From the NCBI GenBank assembly GCA_029243585.1, contig JAQWRR010000111.1:1-43641 (forward strand): 43,641 nt of DNA. The letters are read 5' to 3'. Made by a program: the position numbers and the translations under genes. The DNA is from Gammaproteobacteria bacterium. GTDB taxonomy: Bacteria; Pseudomonadota; Gammaproteobacteria; Steroidobacterales; Rariloculaceae. Positions 1-7,111 of this stretch are shown here, in pieces (position 1 is the first letter of the stretch; each line of letters begins with the position of its first letter). Under the pieces are notes generated by a model that was not told the origin of the DNA, did no database searches, and worked only from the letters and a program-made list of their open reading frames with translations.

Positions 1-1135
1 CAGCGTATAAACCAGTGAAACCACCCTGTTGTAAAATTCCTACTAGGAAGATTATGACTAAGAGAAGTGTCTGTTGGTTTGGTGATATTGCAAAAATTAC
101 CATGAAAATTCCTGATGTAAGCAAGAATAAGGAAACGAGGTTTGTTAGTCTCCAACGAGTAGACAATGTTCCTAGTATGAGTACCCCGAGTACGCCTCCA
201 AAGTTAAAAAGAAAGAATGCTAGTCGGCCAACTTCAGCTGTATAGCCTGATTGTTCCATCAATCTTGGAATCCAGCTCATAAGAAAATAGAGCGTACTAA
301 AACATAGAAAAAAAGTTGTCCATAAGGTTAGAGTTACCATGCGATGTCTTTTTCCCAGAAGACTGGTCATGTTGGTAACCACTCCACGAGATTCCCGAAT
401 TTTTTCTGTTTCCACATCAGGAAGCATGGAAAGCAAAGGTTTACGCATTTTTTTCAGAATTATGTTTACTTGCTGTAATGCATTTTTAGGGCGATTCTCA
501 AAGAGATACTTGAGTGATTCTGGAATAAATATCCAAGCTACTACCCCCATTACAAGCGTTACACCGCCGCCAAACCAAAACATGCCTCGCCAACCAAAAT
601 CTGGCATGATGAATCCCGCAACTACTGAAGTCATGACTGCTCCGAGCGGATAGCCAGCCGTGGTTAAAGCAACAGACAATGATCTATATTTCTCAGGACT
701 ATATTCGGCTGCAAGCGCTGCCTGAGATGCGATAACCGCACCTGCACCAAGACCACTGATGAATCGCAGCAATATGAACTCGATGAGCGTGCTAGCGTAA
801 GCTGTAAGTAGAATTGAGACGCCAACAAGAATCACGCTCAGAATAATAATTTTTCTTCTGCCCATAACATCTGACAAGGGAGCAAGAAGCATTGCTCCGG
901 CCATCATGCCGGCAAGTGCAAAGCTAAAGATAAGTCCTAGTAGGTCAGATGTAAGCTGTAACTCATCTGCGACAGCACCTGCGACAATAGCCATTGCGGT
1001 TATGTCAAACCCATCAAGTATATTTAAAAACATGCACAGCCCAACAACCAAAAATTGCTGGCGGCTAACTTGTCCATTGTCTATGACTTCAGCTACGACA
1101 TTGGTGCTTAGTTTAGTTGTATCTGAATTTGCTAT
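1..1135 (-). CDS. MFS transporter, aromatic-acid:H+ symporter type (partial, cut by left edge)
   Basis: This is an inner-membrane major facilitator permease that probably imports an organic or aromatic acid with protons. The reverse strand reads openly from a stop at 1174-1172 to the window edge. It shows the family layout: EVIDNGQVSRQQ, then a first membrane helix ending LDGFDITAMA, the loop motif APLSDVMGRRK between helices 2 and 3, and further helices to beyond the central loop. The N-terminal IDN...LDGFD pattern is typical of the 4-hydroxybenzoate/benzoate (AAHS) group, but the substrate cannot be read from sequence. It follows the hydratase gene with no room for a promoter, so it is probably cotranscribed. 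The start is odd: no in-frame ATG, GTG or TTG precedes helix 1. The best placed codon is ATA at 1135-1133, behind the Shine-Dalgarno-like AAAGGGAA. The C-terminal part lies outside the window. Confidence 0.85.
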   Translation of the reverse strand, partial: MANSDTTKLSTNVVAEVIDNGQVSRQQFLVVGLCMFLNILDGFDITAMAIVAGAVADELQLTSDLLGLIFSFALAGMMAGAMLLAPLSDVMGRRKIIILSVILVGVSILLTAYASTLIEFILLRFISGLGAGAVIASQAALAAEYSPEKYRSLSVALTTAGYPLGAVMTSVVAGFIMPDFGWRGMFWFGGGVTLVMGVVAWIFIPESLKYLFENRPKNALQQVNIILKKMRKPLLSMLPDVETEKIRESRGVVTNMTSLLGKRHRMVTLTLWTTFFLCFSTLYFLMSWIPRLMEQSGYTAEVGRLAFFLFNFGGVLGVLILGTLSTRWRLTNLVSLFLLTSGIFMVIFAISPNQQTLLLVIIFLVGILQQGGFTGLYA

Positions 1136-1171
1136 TTGATTTCCCTTTCGGTGTTGTGTGAGCTCAAAAAC

Positions 1172-1954
1172 CTAGGGTGTGGAAGTAAAACTACAGCTTG
1201 CGGAGCCTGTACCATCAACTATTGCATGGAAGGAATCTCCTGGTTCTGCCTGTATGATGGGAACTAGGCTGCCACAGTAAATTATTTGGCCGGCTTTTAA
1301 CCCTTCATTACGTCTAGCAAGAGCTGATTGTAACCAGATTAGTACATTCATTGGGTTGCCCATGCAAGCAGAGGAGTTTCCAGTAGAAACAAGCTTTGAG
1401 TTTTGCCTCATTTCCATGGATAAAGTAGCTAGATTAGTGTCATGAGTAATTAACTGGCGATCGCCTAGTACATAACCTGCAGCTGCCGCATTGTCGGCTA
1501 TCATATCTACTGCATTAAATTCTCCTGTAAAAGACCCATCAGGAATTTCTAGAGCAACGTAGAATGCATTTACTGAAGAGATAACTTTTTCATTAGATAT
1601 TTTTTTTGCGGGCAAATCTTTTCCTAGTTCTAGTACGATTTCTCCTTCAAGCTTGGGCCGTGCCATTTTTCTTGGTGGAATTTCATGGCATGTTGGAAAG
1701 CTCATATCCGCAAAAAGGGATCCATAAACAGGTTCATTTGTTCCAAAAATCTTTTGAGCTTCAGGGGTCGTAAATGCAACTTTAAATCCGGTTTCACGCC
1801 GGCCTTCAGTTGCCCATATTTTTCGATTAATTTTTTGAATCTTATAGGCATCTTCTGGTCCATTAATTTCATCATGAATTGCAGGAATTGGAGAAAAACC
1901 ATTTGCATTACGTAGTTTTTTTGCAATATTCCGTAGGTGATTTTCTTCGGTCAT
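1172..1954 (-). CDS. 2-oxopent-4-enoate hydratase / fumarylacetoacetase-fold protein (MhpD-like)
   Basis: A 260-residue member of the 2-keto-4-pentenoate hydratase family. These cytoplasmic, divalent-metal enzymes hydrate 2-hydroxy-dienoates after meta-cleavage of aromatic rings; some relatives are decarboxylases. Visible family features are KLEGEIVLEL (acidic metal ligand), ALEIPDGSF, ADNAAAAGYVLG, GNPMNVLIWL and the C-terminal KAGQIIYCGSLVP. Length matches the family (about 260). The ATG at 1954 has AGGAA about 8 bases upstream. It begins 18 bases after the sulfatase stop, and its TAG stop is in frame with the MFS gene that follows, so the three form one transcription unit. An aromatic-acid type permease next door fits a role in ring-fission product metabolism, but no ring-cleavage dioxygenase or aldolase partner is visible here. 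Exact substrate is unknown. Confidence 0.8.
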   Translation of the reverse strand: MTEENHLRNIAKKLRNANGFSPIPAIHDEINGPEDAYKIQKINRKIWATEGRRETGFKVAFTTPEAQKIFGTNEPVYGSLFADMSFPTCHEIPPRKMARPKLEGEIVLELGKDLPAKKISNEKVISSVNAFYVALEIPDGSFTGEFNAVDMIADNAAAAGYVLGDRQLITHDTNLATLSMEMRQNSKLVSTGNSSACMGNPMNVLIWLQSALARRNEGLKAGQIIYCGSLVPIIQAEPGDSFHAIVDGTGSASCSFTSTP

Positions 1955-1972
1955 TAATTGGTTCCTGGCGTT

Positions 1973-3613
1973 TTAACGCCAATTAGTTTCCCATTCCTCA
2001 ATAAGTTCCAATACAAGTTCTGGTTCCTGCTGCGCGAGGTTGTTTCTTTCGCCTGGGTCATTATTGATGTTGTAAAGCCGCCATGAGTTTTCTGTATTTT
2101 CATCAGATGTTTCTTGGTGAAAGGGCTCATTAATTATTTTATAGTCGCCTTTGATTAATGCGCCTATATCATTTTGTGCCCAGCCGGCAGTATCAGTTGG
2201 AAGATGAACTGTTTCACTCCTGCCCGTTAGATGCGGCCAAAATGAACGACCAACTATGGGGTTGATCTGTCTGCCTTTGTAATTAGTTGCGCCTGGGTGT
2301 TCGATGCCAGAAATTTCAAGGAAAGTCGGCATGATGTCCATCATGGTAATAAAAGATTCATTTACGCTGCCTTGGGGTAGTTTTTTTGGGTAATAGATAA
2401 ACGCTGCGGCTCGAAGACCACCTTCTTTAAGTCTGCCTTTATGGCCTTTTAGTGGTGCGGTTGCAGCTTCAGCAAAACCAAGCCCATGATCAATAAAAGA
2501 GTTTGGGTGTCCCCAATTCTCAAATTGATTGTTAATAAAGTCTGGGGGTCGCGGTCCTCCTTGACCTGGAAAGGGGGGGCGTTGACCATGCTCAGCTGCA
2601 GAGCCACCATGATCAGAAGAAAACATAATGACTGTGTTGCTAAGTTGTTCAGATTCTTCTAAAGATTTGATGAGTCGGCCAACGTTTAGGTCCATATTTT
2701 CTACCATTGCCGCGTAGATTTCCTGAGAACGAGCATACTGAAGTTGATTTGCTTCTGTTAGTTCTATCCAAGGGGTAGAGATTTGCTCATGGTTGTCTAT
2801 GGTTACTCCGGTAGGAATAACGCCTAACTCATCAGCTCTTGTCATACGAGATTCACGAAGAGAATCATAGCCTGAATTGTATTTTCCAGCATGGCGATTG
2901 ACCCAATCCTCTGGTACTTGAAGTGGCCAGTGTGGTGTTGTAAGTGGAACGTAAGCAAACCAGGGGGAATCATTATTAGATTGTATAAATTCGAGCATCC
3001 TATCTGTGTAATAGTTTGTTGAATAGAAATCATCCGGTAGTTCTGTATATGCGACTCGCTCTCCATCTAATTCATAGAGACTCTCTTCACCCCATAAGAT
3101 TTCTGCGAAGTGACTGGCTGAAGCCCCAAGTTGCACAAATGACCGATCAAAACCGCGGGTAGCAGGCGTATAACCTGCTTCTAGACCTAGATCCCATTTT
3201 CCAGTCATATAAGTTGCATAGCCAGCATCCTGTAATAGTTCCGGTAAAATCGCCCAGTCCAAACTCAAGCGATTGCCACGTTCACCGCTAGATAGTCTTG
3301 GTCGTACTTCTAAGGCGGCCGAGACCCCGCTACTTGCCATCATCATGACACGCGTCTCTTGGCATGCCCTGGCCGCATGGAGACTTGTAAGACGCACTCC
3401 TTGAAAGGCTAGATTGTCGAGATTAGGTGTGGGTATTTCACTGCCAAATGCGCCAATATCTGTATAACCTAGATCATCTGCCACAATAAACAATATGTTT
3501 GGACGAGTTTCTAGTTGCGAGCGATCCTTTGTTGAAATATTTGATGGATCGCTTTGGGAGCATGCAGCGACTAACAATATACAAATGGTAATTAGGCCAG
3601 TTGATCGTAGCAT
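1973..3613 (-). CDS. Sulfatase-family lipoprotein with altered active-site motifs
   Basis: An exported 546-residue protein of the alkaline phosphatase/sulfatase superfamily. The N-terminus is a lipoprotein signal with lipobox LVAAC (Cys18). Sulfatase landmarks are the metal pair in VADDLGYTD (Asp46, Asp47), TPHWPLQ (His228), SSDHGG (Asp334, His335), GHKGRLKEGG (Lys392) and DIMPTFLEISG. Two key motifs deviate. The formylglycine site, normally C/S-x-P/A-x-R, reads C-Q-E-T-R (residues 84-88). The usual GKWHLG reads GKWDLG, replacing a catalytic histidine by Asp141. The fold is therefore clear but sulfate-ester hydrolysis is uncertain; another ester or a non-catalytic role is possible. No formylglycine-generating enzyme is encoded nearby. 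It leads the unit with the hydratase and MFS genes and is separated from ispB by 91 bases. Confidence 0.8.
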   Translation of the reverse strand: MLRSTGLITICILLVAACSQSDPSNISTKDRSQLETRPNILFIVADDLGYTDIGAFGSEIPTPNLDNLAFQGVRLTSLHAARACQETRVMMMASSGVSAALEVRPRLSSGERGNRLSLDWAILPELLQDAGYATYMTGKWDLGLEAGYTPATRGFDRSFVQLGASASHFAEILWGEESLYELDGERVAYTELPDDFYSTNYYTDRMLEFIQSNNDSPWFAYVPLTTPHWPLQVPEDWVNRHAGKYNSGYDSLRESRMTRADELGVIPTGVTIDNHEQISTPWIELTEANQLQYARSQEIYAAMVENMDLNVGRLIKSLEESEQLSNTVIMFSSDHGGSAAEHGQRPPFPGQGGPRPPDFINNQFENWGHPNSFIDHGLGFAEAATAPLKGHKGRLKEGGLRAAAFIYYPKKLPQGSVNESFITMMDIMPTFLEISGIEHPGATNYKGRQINPIVGRSFWPHLTGRSETVHLPTDTAGWAQNDIGALIKGDYKIINEPFHQETSDENTENSWRLYNINNDPGERNNLAQQEPELVLELIEEWETNWR

Positions 3614-3704
3614 TTAACATTGCTCCTTATTTAATTAATGGGTATTTTTTAGCTATTGAGATAATGATGCTCTCAAATTATTGAATAATAGTGATTTATT
3701 ATTT

Positions 3705-4706
3705 TTAGAATTTTCTATTTAGTGCAAATATAGCAAGGTTTTTAAGGGCTTCTTTATAGCGACTTTTGGGAAGAGGGTCTAGTGTATCTATAGCTAAATT
3801 TACCTCTTTGCGAGCAACATCTGCTGTGTATTTCAAACCACCTGAGCTTTCAATCGCGAGTTGGATAGAGGTGAGGTTTTGAGTGCCACCTGTTTCTATT
3901 GCTTCACGAATCATGTTTCGTTCAGCGGCACTGCCTTGGTCCATTGCATAGATCAACGGTAGGGTTGGCTTGCCCTCTGCAAGATCATCTCCAATATTTT
4001 TACCAAGCTCTTCTGTTGTAGCAGCATAATCTAGGGCATCGTCTATAAGTTGAAACGCTAAGCCTAGATGTCGGCCATATTCAAGTAAGCTTCTTTGAAT
4101 GTGTTCATCTGATTGCGCAAGTATTGCTCCACAGTGAGTTCCTGCTTCAAATAATTTAGCGGTTTTTCTATAGATTATTTCTAGGTAGCTTTCTTCCGTA
4201 ATATCAGGGTTTTTACAGTTCATAAGTTGAAGAACTTCGCCTTCAGCAATTGTATTCGTCGCGTTTGCTAGAATATCTAGCATCTGGATAGCCCCAATTT
4301 CTACCATCATTTGGAAGGCTCTCGAATATAGAAAGTCTCCCACGAGTACGCTTGCTTGGTTTCCAAATGCAGCATTTGCTGTTTCCTGGCCACGTCTTAA
4401 GCCTGATCCGTCTACAACATCATCATGTAACAGGGTAGCGGTATGTATGAATTCAATAATGACCGCAGCTAAAATATGTTTTGTTGATTTATATCCACAA
4501 GCTCGGGCTGCCAGAAGTACAGTCAAAGGTCTAAGCCTTTTTCCTCCACTATGGATAATGTGGTGTGCGACCTGATTAACTAGCGCTACATCGCTGCCCA
4601 GGCGTTGAACGATAACTCTATTAACACCTTCCCAATCCTCTTGTACCAGTAACCTTACTGTGTCTAAAGAGGAAGAGTTATGGGGGGTTTCAAGCGGTTG
4701 CGTCAT
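3705..4706 (-). CDS. ispB: Octaprenyl (polyprenyl) diphosphate synthase
   Basis: This enzyme makes the long prenyl diphosphate side chain of ubiquinone by repeated addition of isopentenyl diphosphate. It is a cytoplasmic all-helical trans-prenyltransferase. The two Asp-rich Mg2+-binding motifs are DDVVD (residues 95-99) and DDALD (222-226), with GGKRLRP near residue 55 binding the diphosphate. I place the start at the ATG at 4706, giving 333 residues, close to E. coli IspB (323). The frame stays open upstream to 4823, but those 39 residues do not look like the family and they run towards the rplU promoter. The divergent arrangement with rplU-rpmA-obgE is the usual gammaproteobacterial one and strongly supports the assignment. 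Confidence 0.93.
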   Translation of the reverse strand: MTQPLETPHNSSSLDTVRLLVQEDWEGVNRVIVQRLGSDVALVNQVAHHIIHSGGKRLRPLTVLLAARACGYKSTKHILAAVIIEFIHTATLLHDDVVDGSGLRRGQETANAAFGNQASVLVGDFLYSRAFQMMVEIGAIQMLDILANATNTIAEGEVLQLMNCKNPDITEESYLEIIYRKTAKLFEAGTHCGAILAQSDEHIQRSLLEYGRHLGLAFQLIDDALDYAATTEELGKNIGDDLAEGKPTLPLIYAMDQGSAAERNMIREAIETGGTQNLTSIQLAIESSGGLKYTADVARKEVNLAIDTLDPLPKSRYKEALKNLAIFALNRKF

Positions 4707-4811
4707 CTTTTTTATAATGCCTGATAGATTACGACTTGGCGAGATTTTATCGTTTCTTGTTTTTAGCGAGATAATGGGGGGGGAATAAAGATCTTGGTGT
4801 TTGCTAACTCG

Positions 4812-4840
4812 TTGACTGTGCAAGGATAAGTCACTACAAT
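4812..4840 (+). promoter_or_regulatory. Sigma70-type promoter of the rplU-rpmA operon
   Basis: A -35 box TTGACT (4812-4817) and a -10 box TACAAT (4835-4840) are separated by exactly 17 bases. They are followed by the GC-rich stretch TTCCGCGCC, a discriminator typical of stable-RNA and ribosomal-protein promoters. Transcription would begin near 4847, about 35 bases before the rplU start. Confidence 0.75.
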
Positions 4841-4882
4841 TCCGCGCCTTCCCTGTTATCTCCAGATTGGAGGCTTCCCCGA

Positions 4883-5302
4883 ATGTATGCGGTTTTTCGA
4901 ACGGGCGGTAAGCAATATCGCGCCAGCAAAGGTGATCGATTAAAAATTGAACGGCTTCATGCTGAAGAAGGCGATTCAGTTGAGTTTTCTGAGGTTTTGC
5001 TTGTCGGTGAAGGGTCTAGTGTTAAAGTGGGTTCTCCGCTTGTGCCTGGTAGTAAGGTTGAGGCAAAAGTAGTAGCGCAAGGTCGTGGATCTAAGATTAT
5101 GATCGTGAAGTTCAAGCGTCGTAAGAACTATAAGCGAGTTAAGGGGCATCGCCAGCATTTTACTGAAGTTGAGATTATCTCAATTACTGAGGAAGCGAAG
5201 AAAAAAGCCGCGAAGCCTAAGAAAAAAGCCGCGAAGCCTACGGAAAAAGCCGCGAAGCCTAAGAAATCTAGTGAGGCCCAGACAGCAGCAGGAAAGGAGT
5301 AG
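4883..5302 (+). CDS. rplU: 50S ribosomal protein L21 with Lys/Ala-rich C-terminal tail
   Basis: Ribosomal protein L21 of the large subunit, which binds 23S rRNA. The start [15 protein letters not shown] and the core through [22 protein letters not shown] (written here as landmarks: [18 protein letters not shown]) are typical. The ATG at 4883 follows TTGGAGG. The usual protein is about 103 residues; this one has 139 because of a C-terminal tail containing three copies of a seven-residue unit K-K-K-A-A-K-P or its variant, encoded by a 21-bp tandem repeat. Such a histone-H1-like basic tail may add rRNA contacts or be neutral repeat expansion. First gene of the operon with rpmA, 4 bases apart. 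Confidence 0.97.
   Translation: MYAVFRTGGKQYRASKGDRLKIERLHAEEGDSVEFSEVLLVGEGSSVKVGSPLVPGSKVEAKVVAQGRGSKIMIVKFKRRKNYKRVKGHRQHFTEVEIISITEEAKKKAAKPKKKAAKPTEKAAKPKKSSEAQTAAGKE
5198..5260 (+). repeat. Three-copy 21-bp tandem repeat inside rplU
   Basis: Three in-frame 21-bp units lie at 5198-5218, 5219-5239 and 5240-5260. The first two are identical at the nucleotide level (AAG AAA AAA GCC GCG AAG CCT). The third differs only in its first two codons (ACG GAA). The near-identity points to recent slippage or unequal exchange rather than old, selected coding sequence. Confidence 0.9.
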
Positions 5303-5306
5303 ATAA

Positions 5307-5564
5307 ATGGCGCATAAAAAAGCAGGTGGTAGCTCAAAAAATGGACGCGATTCTGAATCCAAACGACTCGGTGTTAAGTGCTATGGCGGTGAGAGTGTTA
5401 TTGCTGGCAATATAATAATTCGTCAGAGAGGCACACAATTTCATCCTGGTGCTAATGTAGGTATTGGCAAAGACCACACGTTGTTTGCGACTGCAGCGGG
5501 GAAAGTTGCATTCAAGATAAAAGGACCTAAAAACCGAACATACGTTAGCGTTACGGACGAATAA
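5307..5564 (+). CDS. rpmA: 50S ribosomal protein L27
   Basis: Ribosomal protein L27, whose N-terminus reaches the peptidyl-transferase centre. The sequence begins [20 protein letters not shown], the canonical mature start without the cleavable extension found in Firmicutes. It continues with LGVKCYGGE and [14 protein letters not shown], and has the usual length of 85 residues. The start codon follows GGAAAGGAG at the end of rplU. A strong terminator lies directly downstream. Confidence 0.98.
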   Translation: MAHKKAGGSSKNGRDSESKRLGVKCYGGESVIAGNIIIRQRGTQFHPGANVGIGKDHTLFATAAGKVAFKIKGPKNRTYVSVTDE

Positions 5565-5585
5565 AAAATCCGTTTATGCTTATGT

Positions 5586-5611
5586 AAAGGCCCGATTTGC
5601 GGGCCTTTTTT
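5586..5611 (+). terminator. Rho-independent terminator after rpmA
   Basis: A 9-bp perfect stem AAAGGCCCG / CGGGCCTTT closes a 5-base loop (ATTTG) and runs into a T tract ending at 5611. It should end most rplU-rpmA transcripts, so obgE, starting 35 bases later, depends on read-through or its own promoter. Confidence 0.9.
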
Positions 5612-5646
5612 GTGCATAGAGGGAATATTGATTTTGGATTTAGCCA

Positions 5647-6657
5647 ATGAAATTCGTTGATGAAGCGACTATTAGGGTAGAGGCAGGCCAGGGAGGTGAT
5701 GGCTGTGTTAGCTTTCGCCGCGAGAAATATGTTCCTCGCGGAGGCCCCGATGGAGGCGATGGTGGTGATGGTGGTAGCGTTTTCCTAGTTGGTCGAGAAG
5801 ACGTTAATACTTTGGCTGACTTTAGGGTTCAACGACGATATAAAGCTAAATCCGGGCGTGGGGGGGCCGGCAAGCAAAGAACTGGGGCATCTGGGGATGA
5901 TTTAAATATTTTTGTCCCTACAGGGACTGTCGTATCCGATTTGGATACTGAAGAAATTCTTGGAGACCTTGCTAGTGTTGGACAGAGTTTGTGCGTGGCT
6001 CAGGGTGGACGAGGCGGATTAGGTAATTGTCGCTTCAAAAGTAGTGTTAATCGTACACCACGTAAATCAACTCCTGGAGAGGTTGGGGAAAAACGCTATC
6101 TCGGATTAGAGCTTAAGTTAATCGCTGATGTTGGTTTGGTTGGATTGCCAAATGCTGGTAAATCAACATTGATAAGGGCTGTCTCTGATGCTCGGCCGAA
6201 AGTGGCAGATTATCCATTTACAACTTTGCATCCTAGTTTATGCGTAGTGCGTATAGAAACGGACCGAAGCTTTGTAATGGCAGATATTCCCGGTCTTATA
6301 GAAGGCGCTGCCGATGGGGTTGGTTTAGGAATTAGGTTTTTGAGGCATTTGCAAAGGACTCGTCTTTTGGTTCATGTGGTTGATATAGCCGTCGGGAAAG
6401 ATAATTCTGTGAAAGCAGTCAGAACGATTGAATCTGAGTTATTGCGTTATTCAGGTACGCTTGGGAAACAAACGCGGTGGCTTGCATTAAACAAGATGGA
6501 TTTGCTGCCAGGGGATGAGTGGGAAGCTACTAAAGAAAAAATTACAAATGCTCTTGGCTGGGAAGGACCGGTTTTTAGTATTAGTGCTGTAACAGGGGAA
6601 GGAACTAATTTGATGGCACAAGCGATTATAAATTATTTAGAGCAGCCGACAACGTAA
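5647..6657 (+). CDS. obgE: Ribosome-assembly GTPase Obg/CgtA
   Basis: An essential Obg-family GTPase that acts in late 50S subunit assembly and links growth to the nucleotide pool. The Gly-rich Obg fold fills residues 1-157 ([21 protein letters not shown]). The G domain follows with G1 GLPNAGKST (166-174), switch and G3 motif DIPGLIEGA (213-221), G4 NKMD (282-285) and a G5-like ISA. With 336 residues it ends soon after the G domain and lacks the acidic C-terminal extension of the 390-residue E. coli protein. The position after rplU-rpmA is the common bacterial arrangement. The Shine-Dalgarno sequence is weak. Confidence 0.97.
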   Translation: MKFVDEATIRVEAGQGGDGCVSFRREKYVPRGGPDGGDGGDGGSVFLVGREDVNTLADFRVQRRYKAKSGRGGAGKQRTGASGDDLNIFVPTGTVVSDLDTEEILGDLASVGQSLCVAQGGRGGLGNCRFKSSVNRTPRKSTPGEVGEKRYLGLELKLIADVGLVGLPNAGKSTLIRAVSDARPKVADYPFTTLHPSLCVVRIETDRSFVMADIPGLIEGAADGVGLGIRFLRHLQRTRLLVHVVDIAVGKDNSVKAVRTIESELLRYSGTLGKQTRWLALNKMDLLPGDEWEATKEKITNALGWEGPVFSISAVTGEGTNLMAQAIINYLEQPTT

Positions 6658-6714
6658 ATTGCTTAAGTCAAGATTAGGCTTATAAAAGGTTTTTTGATCT
6701 AGGATCCTGAATTT

Positions 6715-6975
6715 TTAAATGGCTCGAACTTTGGCGTTCAAGCGACTTTTGTAACGAGCCCCTCGATTCTTGTTTAATATGCCTTTTGTGACCATTTTGT
6801 CGATTTCGGGAATTGCTAATTTATAGCTTGCCTGAGCAGCTTCGCGATCACCTGATTCGATAGCTTTTAAGACATGTCTCAACGTGGTACGCAAACGCGA
6901 ACGAAGCATTGCATTGTGTAGGCGAATCTTCACGTTTTGGCGAGCACGTTTTTTTGCCGACTGAATGTTCGCCAT
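6715..6975 (-). CDS. rpsT: 30S ribosomal protein S20
   Basis: Small-subunit protein S20, which binds the bottom of 16S rRNA. The start MANIQSAKKRARQNVKIRLHN and the helical, basic body (LRTTLRHVLKAIESGD, KGILNKNRGARYKSRL) are diagnostic. Length is 86 residues, as in E. coli. It is transcribed leftward from a good promoter at 7015-7043, divergent from murJ, as in other Gammaproteobacteria. In E. coli S20 represses its own translation; nothing in this leader confirms or excludes that. Confidence 0.97.
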   Translation of the reverse strand: MANIQSAKKRARQNVKIRLHNAMLRSRLRTTLRHVLKAIESGDREAAQASYKLAIPEIDKMVTKGILNKNRGARYKSRLNAKVRAI

Positions 6976-7014
6976 ATCTTGTTAAACCCAAGGGTGTATC
7001 TAGAAAAGGGCGGT

Positions 7015-7043
7015 ATTATTGAGACCCACTTGACTCAAGTCAA
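7015..7043 (-). promoter_or_regulatory. Sigma70-type promoter of rpsT
   Basis: Read on the minus strand, TTGACT (7043-7038) and AATAAT (7020-7015) are separated by 17 bases and followed by the GC-rich ACCGCCC. The -35 box sits inside a 16-bp near-palindrome at 7029-7044 (arms CTTGACT / AGTCAAG around two central bases), which could be an operator or chance. Confidence 0.7.
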
Positions 7044-7111
7044 GCAGAGCAAATCAATTAGGAGCAGTTCAAGTTAAAAAATTTCTATAACTTTGGCTGA
7101 TTAGCGAGAAT

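Noticed and set aside
15-1139. Plus-strand open frames at 15-245, 339-653 and 906-1139
   Set aside because: They lie antisense to the continuous MFS coding frame, have no family features and no ribosome sites.
3674-3700. AT-only hairpin (AATAATA/TATTATT) between ispB and the sulfatase as a terminator
   Set aside because: Stem is weak and has no T tract on the minus strand, the direction in which it would be needed.
4707-4823. N-terminal extension of IspB
   Set aside because: The 39 added residues are not family-like and reach into the rplU promoter; ATG 4706 gives normal length.
5198-5260. Direct repeats considered as CRISPR
   Set aside because: Units are contiguous without spacers, in frame and within rplU.
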